Assembly: GCA_039000515.1 (NCBI GenBank)
Contig: JBCFYV010001001.1
Coordinates: 9,259,873-9,323,872, forward strand
Direction: 5' to 3'
From: Timema cristinae
Taxonomy: Eukaryota; Arthropoda; Insecta; Phasmatodea; Timematidae
Length of the DNA stretch: 64,000 nt
Under the pieces are notes generated by a model. The model made no database searches. It was not told the origin of the DNA and was given only the letters and a program-made list of their open reading frames with translations. Shown here piece after piece: positions 1 through 11,523 of this stretch. Numbering within the stretch: the stretch's first letter is position 1; each line of letters opens with the position of its first letter. A program made the translations under genes and the position numbers.

Positions 1-600
1 CAAAACACCAAAGTGCATCACACAAAAGGAGTGAAGTGCGTTTAAATTTCGATGATAGAACATGCAATCAAATAGAAAATGGTGAAACGTGGTTATGTGA
101 AATTTAAACATTAAGTTTAATATATCACCAATAGAAAGCACAAATACGATGGTGTGACTGATATGAGGATAGAGTTGTCATAATTTATAATCATCCCTTC
201 TTTAAAGGTCGGTTATTGGTTGAAAGGGGAGGGAATACCACCAAAGGAACATTTATAGAGGCTAAGAAACAACTAACGATTCTGGTGGAAAGATATTCGT
301 TAGTTATTAAAAACCATCATTAATTTGTATTCGCTAGGCTGGTGACTTCTTGGTCGATAGATACCTACACACCTAATGTGGAATGTTGCATTTGTTAAAT
401 GTGTTCATTAAGAAGAAACCGTGTATCAAAACTGACTCTCTGTTTTCTCTCTCCTCTAACTAGAATTCTTAATAACCTCTGATCTACTCTTTTGGTATAT
501 TATTTTCTAACAAATTTTAAAATGAAGAGCTACCATCTGGTTCGTATAGTCTCGTTTGAAAAAAATTAATACTTGTCTATTCTTAAAGTGGCAATTTTTG
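1..600. other. AT-rich sequence, no feature seen
   Basis: I see no cadherin-like exon, recognisable repeat or RNA gene here. It may be intron or upstream flank of the cadherin gene. Confidence 0.5.
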
Positions 601-603
601 TTT

Positions 604-835
604 ATTTTTTCATAGTGCCCTAAGGCTATGCACATTTAATAACGCTAATAAGCTAGGTATTAGGAGGGTATAAATTTAGGGGAAATATATGCACATTAGT
701 ATGGAGAGAAAGAGTGGGAAACCATCTTTGAAAACTACCCTCCTCGGTACTACATGGCCGTGATTCGAAGATTTGAACTTTGGTCTTGCCATTCTTGGAT
801 GAACCGACATCTAGTCCACGTGCTCACCAATGGGA
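604..835 (-). repeat. SINE-B, old diverged copy
   Basis: It reads in reverse with the SINE-B body (trimmed tail, then GGGAAACCAT, ACTACCCTC, and a tRNA-like head around GATTCGAAGATTTGAAC). The 3' tail is badly eroded. Confidence 0.55.
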
Positions 836-863
836 GTAAAATTGGCACTTGGAAACCTTTTGC

Positions 864-870
<7 letters not shown>

Positions 871-894
<24 letters not shown>

Positions 895-1044
895 TAGCAC
901 CGCGTCTTACTACCCGTTCGGGTTATACGCTCTTACGCTAATGTGTAATGGTAGGGTGATTATGAGATGAAATGAAGGACCTACAGTTTAACGTGGAATC
1001 CGAACCACGGTGGAGGCCTGGCATTCCCCACATTCACAAGATAA
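871..1044 (-). repeat. SINE-A, 5'-truncated, with 14-bp target duplication
   Basis: The copy has a (TTA)n tract, the shared 3' tail CACCGCGTCTTACTACCCG and the SINE-A body, but stops at CACAAGA, so the tRNA-like head and about 100 bp are missing. It is flanked by an exact duplication CTTTTGCAGGAAAT at 857-870 and 1045-1058, so the truncation happened at integration rather than by later loss. Confidence 0.9.
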
Positions 1045-1104
1045 CTTTTGCAGGAAATAAATGTGCGTGTCGATTGTATGTAATCAGTCACAACACACGC
1101 ATCG

Positions 1105-1318
1105 CTTGGCACGTGGGCTAAAGTGTCAACTTCACCTGTTTTAGTTTGTCAGAGATTTGGAGTCTGGTGTTTGAATCCTGTTCAGCCGTATTATTGGGAT
1201 TTTTTTTTTCCCCCTAAATCGTTTTCCACTCTTCCTCCACGCAAATTCATGTTAATTTCCTATGAGTTTTATCTTCCTCGTTCCTTCCCTATTGTGAATA
1301 GCCAAGGCAGGTATTAAG
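1105..1318 (+). repeat. SINE-B, diverged copy
   Basis: It shows GTTTGAATCCTG as a degenerate B box, TTTTCCACTCTTCCTCCACG and the following TTAATTTCCT of the SINE-B body. The terminal hairpin is lost. Confidence 0.6.
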
Positions 1319-1423
1319 TAATTAAGTAGATAAATAAGTGGCTATATTTATAGTACCCACTTTTTTTTTATACTTGTTTTACCCCATTAAACGTTTCAAA
1401 GTTTAACAGTATATTTCTACCTA

Positions 1424-1895
1424 GCTTTTCCATAGATCTTGGGTCACATCAATTGTTTGCGGAATAATTGGTTATTTGCATAAAACTCTACAAAATACAG
1501 TTTAATGTCGCGTAGCTTCAAAGTCATTCATAGATCCTGGCTAACGCTAGTTTCTTGTAGATTAATTGGTGACTGCATTCAACTATTTATAGGATATTGT
1601 TGCATAGCTCCATGTTTTCCATAGATCTTGGGCCATACTAGTTGCTTGTAGATCAATTGGTCATTGCATTCAACTATTGTTAGGATAGTGCTGCATAGCT
1701 CCAAATTTTCCATAGACCCTGGTTAACACTAGCTGCTTTTAGATTAGTTGGTCACGGCATTCATCTATTTGTAGAATAATGTTAGATAGCACGTAAGTTT
1801 TCCATAAATCCTGGGCCCCACTAATTGCTTTCAGATCAATTGGTTCTTTGCATTCAACTCTTCAAAATATAATGTTGTGTTGGCTTCATAATTTC
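1424..1895. repeat. 92-bp tandem repeat, about five diverged units
   Basis: Units begin with TTTCCATAGATCTTGGG or a variant near 1426, 1525, 1615, 1706 and 1798. Each continues with an ACTAGTTGCTTGTAGAT-like segment, AATTGGTCATTGCATTCAACTA and a GATATTGTTGCATAGCTCC-like segment. Spacing is about 91-98 bp. Units differ at many positions, so the array is old. No coding potential is evident. Confidence 0.85.
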
Positions 1896-2227
1896 TCACG
1901 AATTGTTTGCAGATCATTTATTTTTCCCTCTACCTTTTGTCACTTGTGGCGGTGTTGCGGTCAAGCCGATCTCGCATGGAAGGTCATTGGTAGGGAGTTT
2001 CAAGTTTTCAGCAACTCTTGCAATAAATCGATGTTGACCAAGTGAGGGGCGGGGGCAGTAAATACGTTCACAAAAACAATGGACCTACAATTACTGTTGC
2101 ATCCCATCCCTCCTGGACCACATATAGCTAGCCAAGATTCAAAACCTGACTTTCGAATCACATGGAAAACGTTGCCGTTGTCTTCTTGTTCATTGGTTTG
2201 GGTCAAGATTCAGCTCTCTTAGTTTTA

Positions 2228-2490
2228 GGGTGACCTGGCGGTCTAGAGGTAAGGTGTCGGACTTCTGTGCTTGGGTCCGGGGTTCAATCCTCGGTCCCGG
2301 CACAGATTTATCTGATTACCAAACCCTTCCTTCACCTCTGACAAGACATCTTGTGAATGTGGGGAGTGCCAGGCCTCCACCGTGGTTCGGATTCCACGTT
2401 AAACTGTAGGTCCTTCATTTCATCTCACAATCACCCTACCATTACACAGCATAAGTGCGTACAACCCGAACGGGTAGTAAGACGCGGTGC

Positions 2491-2550
<60 letters not shown>
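2228..2550 (+). repeat. SINE-A, full length, long (TAA)n tail
   Basis: The head has A-box-like TGGCGGTCTAGAGGTAAGG and B-box-like GGGGTTCAATCC, followed by the SINE-A body, the tail CCCGAACGGGTAGTAAGACG and about 20 TAA units. Near-exact target duplications TCTTAGTTTTA (2217-2227) and TCTTATTTTTA (2551-2561) flank it. Short-form subfamily. Confidence 0.9.
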
Positions 2551-2551
<1 letters not shown>

Positions 2552-2574
2552 CTTATTTTTATTTATTTTTATTA

Positions 2575-2806
2575 TTATGTGAGGTATTTAACGTGAACTT
2601 TCTGAACCTACAGATTATAACAGCACACAACTTATAGACTAACTTAAATCTAGAACAAACATAAATCAGTTTCAAGCCGTTAAATCATCATCGTGAAACC
2701 AATATTGCACAAATGATAAAACTCTCAGCAAGGCTGGGAATCGAACCCAAGACGCTTAGCTCAGTAAGCAAACATAATACCGATTGAGATAAGGTGTCAG
2801 GCTCTT
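2575..2806 (-). repeat. SINE-E, tRNA-headed repeat
   Basis: Read on the minus strand it starts with a tRNA-like head (CTGACACCTTATCTCAATCGG, then B box GGGTTCGATTCCCAG) and ends near GTTCACGTTAAATACCTC. A second copy lies at 11797-12297, interrupted by SINE-B. Confidence 0.7.
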
Positions 2807-2807
2807 T

Positions 2808-3050
2808 TTTAGCGCCGTGTTTTACTACCTCTTCGGGTTATACGCCTAAGTACTAATTACGTTAATTGGGTAGGTATGGGGAAAGTTGAATTTAAAGGAA
2901 GTATACTCGCATCTGCGTAGAGATAGTGGGGAACCGTTTAATAAAAACTACCCTCAGTACTTCCATCCAGAATTGAACACCATCTCCCCGCCATCAGGAG
3001 AATAGCTTATTGCGAGAGTGACGACTTAGACCATAAGGCCACTGAATATG
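2808..3050 (-). repeat. SINE-B, moderately preserved
   Basis: It contains the shared tail GTGTTTTACTACCTCTTCGGG, the body with ACTACCCTCAGTAC, and the head with GCGAGAGTGACG and TTAGACCATAAGGCCAC. It abuts SINE-E directly. Confidence 0.75.
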
Positions 3051-3066
3051 GTCGAGATATTATTAA

Positions 3067-3428
3067 ATTGGGAGTGTAAATAACGCAAGAAAAAACCAGT
3101 GTGTTTGCTGTTTCTATATTTAAAAAAAAAATATGGACAAAATAAATCAAATATTTCTTCAGGAGAAAAATATAGTTTAATTTTCTTCGCATGGTATATC
3201 GATAATTCTTGAATATATGTTAAGAGTGTCCTGAAATTTTATATAACTTCTTCTCTTCAGTTAAAAAGTGTCTCATTTAATGCTGCTATGCTCATGACAG
3301 ATATTGAATAACTGTTAATAGTGTATCACAGTGTGAAGAAAATTAAACTATATGTTTATACTGAAACAATATTTGATTTATTTTGACCAAAACAAAGTGT
3401 TGTTATAAATACTGCAAAAACACGCACC
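3067..3428. mobile_element. M-family foldback element, TTAA-flanked
   Basis: It is flanked by TTAA at 3063-3066 and 3429-3432. The arms carry ACAAAATAAATCAAATAT and TATAGTTTAATTTTCTTC on the left, and the inverted counterparts GAAGAAAATTAAACTATA and ATATTTGATTTATTTTG on the right. The centre is asymmetric. Confidence 0.75.
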
Positions 3429-3589
3429 TTAAAAATGCAACTATAAGTCATCACATTAGTTGTTTATTTGAAATAAGGAATGGAAATATGAAATTAAAAT
3501 GAAATCAAAATATCAATTATAAAATAAATAGATTTAATTTGTAAACGGATGTGATTTAAAAAAAAAAACACTAGTGTGACTTGTTTGAA

Positions 3590-3900
3590 ACACTGCCCAT
3601 TCGACGCCTCCATACAAACAAGATGCGCGCGCATCATCATAATCAGAAAAGTGTCTATAAGATGATGAGAGATGAGTGGTCGCCTCCTTTACTTTTCATT
3701 GTGTTGGTTCCTTTGTCTCACCGGGGCGTGGACATTGTACAATCCTCTCTCTCTCTTTCTCCTCCACCTAGTACTTAATTACTTCAAGTGAGCTTGACTG
3801 GGGGCCTAGGGCTATCACCTCTTCCCCTTCCCATCTTCAACCATCATCCCCCGTTTCTTAAACTACCCCACGTTGGAAATCTCTCAAAGGCAATCCACAA
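3590..3900. other. GC-richer unique-looking segment
   Basis: This stands out from the AT-rich surroundings (GATGCGCGCGCATC near 3622, GGGGCGTGG, CT-rich tract near 3748). I find no exon or repeat. It could be regulatory. Confidence 0.3.
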
Positions 3901-3904
3901 CGTC

Positions 3905-4370
3905 CTTGTAAATGTCTGACCAGAGATTCACAAACTTTCAGTAGGGATTTGAATTTACGTTCATATATCCACAGATATATTTTAATAGGGATTTTGGTGA
4001 CCTGGGGTTTAGGGGTAAGGTGTCGAACTTCTGTGCTGGGGGTCCGGGGTTCAATCCTCGGTCCCGGACAAATTTATCTGATTACCAAACCCTTCCTTCA
4101 CCTCTGAACAGACGTGTATTAATCACAACTTGATGTAGAATCAGGCCTCCACCGTGGTTCGGATCCACGTTAAACTGTAGGTCCTTCATTTCATCTCACA
4201 ATCACCCTACCATTACACATTAGTTTAAGTGCGTACAACCCGAACGGGTAGTAAGACGCGGTGATAATAATAATATAATATATTAATAATAGGGATTTGA
4301 ATGTTCGTACAGGTATCCACAGACATTCAGTAGGGATTTGAATGTCTGCCAGAAATTTACAAAGATTCAG
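3905..4370. repeat. minisatellite of about 41-bp units, split by a SINE
   Basis: Units share AGTAGGGATTTGAATGT and a following TATCCACAGA-like stretch, near 3905-3940, 3941-3983, 4288-4326 and 4327-4368. SINE-A inserted at 3995-4287 duplicated AATAGGGATTT, part of the repeat unit. Confidence 0.7.
3995..4287 (+). repeat. SINE-A, long-form subfamily, 11-bp target duplication
   Basis: The body contains the extra segment GTGTATTAATCACAACTT that marks the long form. The exact duplication AATAGGGATTT lies at 3984-3994 and 4288-4298. The 3' hairpin and an AT-rich tail are present. Confidence 0.9.
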
Positions 4371-4774
4371 TGATAATATTTAAGGAGGGGAAAGTTGTTG
4401 CGTGGGTACTATGTCTGCCTCTGATCCAAACGCTTAGGGTTTGATTCCTATCGACTGTAACTTGATAGTCATGTGTTATAGGAGTTTAAAAGGGTGGAGG
4501 GGTAAAGCTAATGTTGTTTCCCCCATTATCAATCCAATCGAACACTGGCAAAGTCTTTTTAGGTTCGATAATTTAATCTGTCAGAATCAGTCAGTGCTGG
4601 CTGGCACTAGAAGTCATTTGTAGGGAAAATCTTTCACACAATATTAATTAAGAGGGATGGCAGTTCTGATTAATTAAAACCCAACATTAAACTTTTTGTT
4701 TTTCATGATTAAATATTTGATAGCCCTCTTATTTTTGTTAACATTTTCGTTTTTAACTAGTTTTATTTGGTTCG

Positions 4775-4970
4775 CGTCTTACTGGTTACTACCCATCTAG
4801 GCTGTACTTATCAAACTAATTGAATAGTGGGTGAAGGTAAAATTTAGAGAAAATATATTTGCATTTGGTAGTAGTGGGAAACCATATAGAAAAAAAACTC
4901 ACCAAAACCCGGGCAGGGTTTGACACCCAACCTCCCCGTCATCGACAAACCAAACTAGGCTATATGAGTT
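4775..4970 (-). repeat. SINE-B, diverged copy
   Basis: Contains CGCGTCTTACTGGTTACTACCCATCTAGGC tail remnants (shown partly: CTTACTGGTTACTACCCAT), GTGGGAAACCAT and CCTCCCCGTCATCG from the head side. Confidence 0.55.
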
Positions 4971-4989
4971 TTACATTTATTTAGTTTAA

Positions 4990-5374
4990 GGTGGCGATGT
5001 AGGGACGGGAGATTTTTCATTTATTTTGCATTTTGCATTTTTATGGCAAATATTTTTTGGCCAAAATAAATAAAATATTCATCCGGTATTAACATAGAGT
5101 TTAATTTTCTTCACATGGCGATACCAACAGTTGTTTAATATCTGTCATGAGCACAGCGGAATTATCCAACAAACCTTTTAAATGGGGATAAAAAGTTGTC
5201 ATTAAATTCCAGGTAACTATTGATATATATAGAAGAACTGTTGAGATCATCGCGGGAAGGAGATTAAACACAATGTTTGAAATGAAATCATATTAATTTA
5301 TTTTTACCAAAATAATGTGTTTGGATAAAACTGCAAAACCACTTAACTTTTCTCCTGTCCTATACATCCCCACC
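4990..5374. mobile_element. M-family foldback element, TTAA-flanked
   Basis: TTAA lies at 4986-4989 and 5375-5378. Terminal inverted repeats begin GGTGGCGATGTAGGGAC on the left and GGTGGGGATGTATAGGAC (reverse complement) on the right. The central segment is in the opposite orientation to the copy at 37507-37863. Confidence 0.85.
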
Positions 5375-5378
5375 TTAA

Positions 5379-6372
5379 ATTTACTATAAATGGTAGTCAA
5401 ATTTTAAATATTTACTTGATGGTAAGACGGAAAACTTAACACTAGTTCTTGAATTCAACCAAACCCTCTTGTTAAAAATGTTCATGTAAGCATAGGAACT
5501 ACCTTTTTTATTTGGTCGTACTGTGCCAATTGATAATTAATGGAAATAGATTAAGTGAACTGTAAAAATAATAAAACTCACTTAATTTAATGATCTCATT
5601 CATGTGATAAAAAGTAAAAATTTAAAAATAAATGAGCTAAACAGAAGTTGGCAGACTTGAAGAAAGAATTGAAAAAAAAAATCTAGATGGCTCGCAGGGT
5701 TTTACAGATTTCAAATGATGATATCTAGTAAAGAGGTACAAGGTATTTTACTAAGAGAATTTAATTTATTATGTTAACTTGGACAAATAGAGAGAGAGAG
5801 AAAAAACAGAGGTAGGTTTTGATTTGGTCATATGGCAGTATTTTCTAGACCTGCTGTCACGGTTAAACATTAGCAATGTCCTTCTAGTCTTAATTATTAT
5901 AGACTGAACCGGTAAGAGGCCCTAGTTAGTAACTGGTCTTGGCTTACAACATGCCATACGGGATATATAGAAGACTATACCGTCAAGAGACCAAAATAGA
6001 GACCGGACCAATTAACTGAACGGATTATTACAAACTTAATCGTTAAGATCGGGCCCTTATCCAAGGGAGGGAAATGGGGCATCCGGGGCTTTCATTAATC
6101 AGGCCCTTCACAAATTGTTGCAAACAACAACAATCTTCTGGATAATCTTATAAAATTCAACTTAGGTCATTTTTTGGAAAGAAAATTTATGAACAAGACA
6201 AAAAATATTTTATTTTCAATGTTTTGACACTGTTTTCTGTCCTTATCAATATTAACTAAAAATAAACGAAATAAATAATATTATTTTTGTTTTAAACAAA
6301 TCTAATTTATTGTGCTGGCAAAATTTACATATTTAAATAATATCTTTAACATTAAGCTTTTACCATTATTAT
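5379..6372. other. AT-rich non-coding stretch
   Basis: No exon seen. From about 6225 to 6372 the sequence (TTTAAATAATATCTTTAACATT and neighbours) resembles 15793-15960, so it is a dispersed repeat of unknown class. Confidence 0.45.
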
Positions 6373-6383
6373 TTTTTCATAAG

Positions 6384-6659
6384 ATTATTATTATTAGCAC
6401 CGCGTCTTACTACCCGTTCGGGTTATACGCACTTACGCTAATGTGTAATGGTAGGGTGATTGTGAGATGAAATGAAGGACCTACAGTTTAACGTGGAATC
6501 CGAACCACGGTGGTGACCTGGCATTCCCACATTCACAAGATGTCTTGTCAGAGGTGAAGGAAGGGTTTGGCAATCAGATAAATCTTTGCCGGGACCGAGG
6601 ATTGAACCCCGGCCGCCAGCATAGAAGTCTGACACCTTGCCACTAGACCACCAGGTCAC
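6384..6659 (-). repeat. SINE-A, full length, 11-bp target duplication
   Basis: Short-form copy from ATTATTATTAGCACCGCG to CCAGGTCAC. TTTTTCATAAG is repeated exactly at 6373-6383 and 6660-6670. The body looks recent. Confidence 0.92.
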
Positions 6660-6671
6660 TTTTTCATAAGA

Positions 6672-7384
6672 AAAGTTAATTCAAATCATATACAATAAGT
6701 TGTTTAATGTTGGGGCCTCAATTTTTTACAGCTTCTGGGCTACCACAGCTTTAAATGTGTCTTTGTTTAAGAGACTTAGTTCATGGGAGACCAAGTTTGT
6801 TGCTGATCGGAGATACTTGTAATCATTAGTGAAAAATACACACACACAAAAGCCAGAACTTTTTCTTTATTAAATAAAATTTAATCATTATACATGTATT
6901 CACTGTTATGTAAACGGTGACAAAACTATTTTAACTTAACCGGTCTTGAATTGATGCACGAGCAAAATTATGATTTAGATTATGAATTTTCAAAAGAAAA
7001 AATACAACCTTATCAACTCTATTATTATCTGAGATATAACGATTCAAATATTCCACATAGCAAGGGTTCTAATTTTTTTACTTGAAATCTGTATAAATCT
7101 CATAATTAATTAAAAACACTTTAGAATAATTTGTAATTGGAGGTAAAAGGTTTATTTATGTTGAATAAATAAAATGGATTATGTTAAAAACAATTGGTAC
7201 AAACCACGGTTTTTCATCAAGTTGAATAATAGTATTTTTTTCAAATCTAGATTAATTATATGGGGTGGGGGTGGGGGACAAATTTTTATTTGTAAAATAA
7301 CTTGTCACCAAAAGCATTGTATATTACAACTTACTTCTTAAATCCGTTGGTACTTTATTCTCAAATAAATAAAGGCATAAGTTC
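6672..7384. other. AT-rich non-coding stretch
   Basis: No gene or recognised repeat; a short CA run lies near 6838. Confidence 0.4.
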
Positions 7385-7560
7385 TGTTTAGTTTGGTTTA
7401 GCTAGTGATGGAGAAGTATAAATTCGATTCCCAGACTTGTCGATTTAATTACAAATTCCCTTAATCGTTTTCCCACTTTTTTTTTTTCACGCAAATTCTT
7501 GTGCACTTCCTTTAGGAATTCTTAATTCCAACGTCATTTAGTGTGCGAAAGCCTAGGTGT
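7385..7560 (+). repeat. SINE-B, diverged copy
   Basis: GTGATGGAGAAGTATAAATTC with TTCGATTCCC near 7424 marks a degenerate B box, followed by CGTTTTCCCACT and CACGCAAATTC of the body. Confidence 0.55.
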
Positions 7561-7729
7561 GGGTGGTAAAATTCGGTGTAAAAAAACTAATTTACTTGAC
7601 GAAATATTGGTGGAGTGTTCATTATCTCTAATTAATATGCGCATGCATATAAATGAGGCTATTTTTAAAAACTGACCCGTGTCCGGTAAACACATGCGTA
7701 TGTCTCTGCGACATTATTTAAAAAAGTTT

Positions 7730-7945
7730 AAACTATGTGGTGTCCACCTTCACTCGGAGGAGGAGTGTGGTTATGGATGGAGAAAGGGGGGAAGGAGGGG
7801 GAAGGCTTACTTGGAGGTCATGGGTCAGTGCTACGCTCTGCCGTGAAACTGGAGAGAGAGAGAGAGTGAGTGAGTGAGAGAGAGAGTGAGAGAGAGAGAA
7901 AGAGAGGGGGGAGGCAGGGGTATTGGAATGTCAAACGTGTCGGTA
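7730..7945. other. GC-rich island with (GA)n
   Basis: A G-rich stretch at 7755-7810 is followed by an imperfect (GA)n tract at about 7850-7910, inside AT-rich DNA. No exon recognised; a regulatory segment or an unknown repeat is possible. Confidence 0.4.
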
Positions 7946-8245
7946 CCAGGGAGCAAAAAAAAAAATGAGCTTATTAAAACTCTTGTTTGCTGTGTTTAGT
8001 ATAAGGCCTTGCTGTATAGTCTGTTAATGGTAAAAAGTGACAAAGTCTTGTTTTTAATATACTTATTAAGACTTGATAATAAAGGTTCATAATCAGTCCA
8101 TCTTTTATCACACAAGAACACTTAATGTAGTGTTGTGTAGGTACTGTATATAAATAATACTACAATATTACTAACGGTACATTAATACTACTAATATTAT
8201 ATTTTTCTTAAGTCAACAACCAAAAGGCTGGTTTGATGTAATTTC

Positions 8246-8540
8246 TATCCATCCTTTGCTGTGTATGCATTCAGCCCTTCGGTTCCCCGTTGCTCTTTCA
8301 CGCTGGAATTCTATGAGCGAGAGTGAAATATCCTACCAATTATGTCGGGAAAGATTTTTTTTCATTTGTTCCATGGTTCTTTTACACGCCATATTGACAT
8401 GGGATCAATGGCTTCCCTTCCTAAGGAAATTATGCTACGGAGTTTTGTCGCTCAATAAAAATCCGTTGACTTCATTTGGGTATGAACCCACGAACCACGG
8501 GTATTGAGAGGAGCACTTTACCCCAAGACCACCGGGGTTG
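8246..8540 (-). repeat. SINE-D, tRNA-headed repeat
   Basis: On the minus strand the head reads CCCCGGTGGTCTTGGGGTAA (A-box region) with the B box GTGGGTTCATACCC, then a body ending near CACAGCAAAGG. Related copies lie at 25785-26030 and 42060-42200. A weak ORF of 83 codons here is incidental. Confidence 0.65.
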
Positions 8541-8693
8541 ATATAGTAATATATTAGTACTATAAATATAATGCTATATAATAAAATCATACAACACTTC
8601 TGGTCAAACTAGCGCATTATTATTTATATTAAAGCTGTCACGATTTCTGATTATCTCGATTTCTATTCACCATTTTCACTTTGAATAATTTTC

Positions 8694-8752
8694 AGTGCGT
8701 ATAACCCTAACGGGTAGTAAGACGCGGTGCTAATAATAAATAATAATAATAA
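8694..8752 (+). repeat. SINE-A, tail-only fragment
   Basis: Only the last about 60 bp are present: GTGCGTATAACCCTAACGGG, GTAGTAAGACGCGGTGC and an AAT-rich tail, flanked by ATTTTC on both sides. It is a severely 5'-truncated insertion. Confidence 0.75.
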
Positions 8753-8755
8753 TTT

Positions 8756-9280
8756 TCCGTGTGTCCAACCTCACATTACAAATTTATTACTTATTTATTA
8801 ATCGTACCATAATGTGATTGAGTAAGATCCTAAAAAAAGTGAAAAGGGTTAAAAAAAATTACTTAAAACTGTCATGCTTGATTTGCTTAAAAGATCACAA
8901 GTAATGTTGAGTACATTTTAAAAACTACCAGTATTAAAGTGAAACGACAAAATAACTAATAAATGGGCACATTGAACTATCTTTTCTGGAAATTTTAATT
9001 TTAAAAAGGCCAAACAAGATGACGTATTCTACTTGATAAAATTATTTATAGTTATATCGTTAATTATTATCAAAATTGACCTAATTGACCATTATCCGCA
9101 TATAAAAAGCAAAAGTAATAAATTTCACGATAAGATCCAATTTCGTTAATTTCGCGTGAATGAAATACATTTAAAAATGCTATATATATATATATATATT
9201 CTTATTGCGCTAGTGAAAGCTCGTAAAAACAATTATCTCGAAATTTCGATGAGTTTATTGAAAGCGTTATTTTGTACAAA
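8756..9280. other. AT-rich stretch with (TA)n
   Basis: No gene seen. A TA dinucleotide run lies at 9180-9200. Confidence 0.4.
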
Positions 9281-9284
9281 CACC

Positions 9285-9420
9285 AGTGGTCGAGAGGTCT
9301 ATGTCGTCCAACTTGCAATGGATTGATTACAGAGATACAGGTTTGAATCTAATCCACTAGCATTGTTAGAGGATGTTTTTCCAAATGTTATTTATCACTG
9401 AGATTTACCCATTCTTTCTA
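9285..9420 (+). repeat. tRNA-like SINE fragment, unassigned
   Basis: CAGTGGTCGAGAGGTCT and CAGGTTTGAATCT look like A and B boxes of a tRNA-derived head. I could not match the body to SINE-A to -E. Confidence 0.4.
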
Positions 9421-9606
9421 CACGTTTATTCGAAAACTCTTCTCAAATACAGCCTTTTCCACCTCAACCCCATAGATTAGGTAATTAATCATTACTAATA
9501 TTCTCATGTAATAATTAAGACAAAAAGCATTATTTTATGCCTATAGAGGCAAAATATTCTCAGATTTATGGATATTAGGTTAGTTCTCTCTTTTGACATG
9601 TTTTAC

Positions 9607-9929
9607 CATTATAATAATAATAATTATTATTATTATTATTTCTATTACCGCGTATTACTACCCGTTCGGGCTATATGCGCTTAAGCTAATGTGTAATGGT
9701 AGGGTGATTGTGAGATGAAATAGAGGACCTACAGTTTAACGTGGAATCCGAATCAACCACAGTGGAGGCCTGGCATTCCCCACATCCACAAGTTGTGTTT
9801 AATACAAGTCTTGTCAGAGGTGAAGGAAGGGTTTGGTAATAAGATAAATCTGTTCCGGTACCGAGGATTGAACCCCGAACCCCCAGCACAGAAGTCCGAC
9901 ACCTTACCCCTAGACCGCATGGTCCCCAT
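9607..9929 (-). repeat. SINE-A, long form, 9-bp target duplication
   Basis: The copy runs from a palindromic AAT/ATT tract to the head near GACCGCATGGTCC. CATGTTTTA is repeated at 9598-9606 and 9930-9938. The segment 9564-9905 is the source-like match to 16017-16358. Confidence 0.88.
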
Positions 9930-10044
9930 CATGTTTTAAAACCTTAAATAATAGGTTATAATGTTCATTTTATGACTCCACTTCTTTATCATGTTTAATA
10001 TTTTTATCCTACTCTATATTTTATATTCATAAGTGTACCCACAT

Positions 10045-10190
10045 TTTCGTGAAAGGTGAGTGTAAAACAATTTTTGTGAATGCACCCTCAGTACAACCAA
10101 CCAATATTCGAACCTCGATCTCCCCATCTTCGGCATTCTAGTATATCGCGAGAGTAGCGCCTTAGAACATGTGACCACCTAAGTGGATGA
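10045..10190 (-). repeat. SINE-B fragment
   Basis: Shows CACCCTCAGTACAACC, ATTCGAACCTCGATCTCCCC (B box in reverse) and GCGAGAGTAGCGCCTTAGA from the head; the tail is missing. Confidence 0.6.
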
Positions 10191-10324
10191 CACCATTAAA
10201 AATATAATAAAATATTATCAACGTTGTACACACACAACAAAAAAGTGTGTCTTCTAAAAGGTGTTTCCATATGACCATTCTTAAGAAAATATCAAAGTAC
10301 TGCATATATAGAGATTGTTCTTCC

Positions 10325-10530
10325 CATCGCTATAAAGTCCCCCTACCACGCCGAGCACAACTGTCAGTCGCATGAATCTAGTGTTCCCGGTTGGTGTCGA
10401 ATTGCTAGACCCCAATTAACTATATTAATGGGCCGAGTGTAATGACGACCCTCCTTACCATTCGGTGCGCGCATCAAGATGTCATCTTCCTCTCTCCCTC
10501 TTTTACGTTCCTCTAGATCTTGTTCTTCTT
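10325..10530. other. GC-richer unique-looking segment
   Basis: It has moderately high GC (CCCCCTACCACGCCGAGC, CGGTGCGCGC) ending in a CT-rich tract. No exon or repeat is recognised. Confidence 0.3.
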
Positions 10531-11520
10531 GAAGAATCTTTCACTGGTTCATTTTCACCTTTAAGATTTTTCACTTTCTCTCAACACCTTGAAAATAAAG
10601 TATTGTGATCGTAAAAAAAAAAAACTCAAGATTTTGATAATTGTTGACGTTTCATGACACCCTGAAATAAAAATAAGAGTGGTTTTTGCAATGCCGTCTG
10701 TCTTTACCTAGGATTATAGCCGAAACTCTTTTACCGATTGGGGTCAAACTTGGTATCTGGAGTTTTCATAAGGTCCCACAGATAAGTTTTTGGCATTAGA
10801 TATCCAAACCTAAATTTAAGTGTAGTTTACTGAAGGGCACAAAGAGAAAAAATAGATTTTTCTCAAATTTGCTTAAATGGTTTTGATTAAATTTTAGATC
10901 AATACACTGTTTATCACTATAAACAAGATGACAATTCTCATTTTCTTATAAAAATTACTTTGAGGATAATTTACATAAGGAAAATTTTCCAAATTTCATA
11001 ATTTCTTCGCAACTATTTGAGATAAGAAATAACTTGTCATAGTAAAATTGCAATAATATTAAAGATAGAAATCTTTTATTTGAAACATATTTTTACCAAA
11101 CCAATAATTTCTGAGCTATAAGCAACATCAAATATATATATATACTTTTAATTCAGGTCTTTGAAAAGGAATTTGATTCTTATGCTCTTTGGTGGACAAA
11201 TATATTTCTCTTTGCTCAATTTTTATGTTATAATGTTTCTAGTTCTTAATGCCATAGAGTAAGTAAGCACAATGTATAATATTTCATTTCTGATCTTTGG
11301 TGTAATGTTTCTACAACAATGTATATAACTATTTTGTTTCACAAATCTTAAAGAGTTTTTTTAGTAAATGTATATTTTAAGATAAAAGGAGAGAAAGAAA
11401 GTCTGTACGGTGCATTATACAATTTATTTTGTTTTTAACTAGCAACAATCTAGATATAACACATATATTGAGAGCTGTAATTGCTTCTCGTTTCAATGTT
11501 TCTAAAACTCATTTTACCCG
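10531..11520. other. AT-rich non-coding stretch
   Basis: No gene seen. The part near 10690-10810 (ACCGATTGGGGTCAAACTTGG) resembles decayed repeat sequence also found near 47770-48060. Confidence 0.35.
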
Positions 11521-11523
11521 TAT

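Noticed and set aside
1424..1895. CRISPR-like regular repeats
   Set aside because: The whole 92-bp unit repeats with divergence; there are no constant repeats with unique spacers, and the DNA is eukaryotic.
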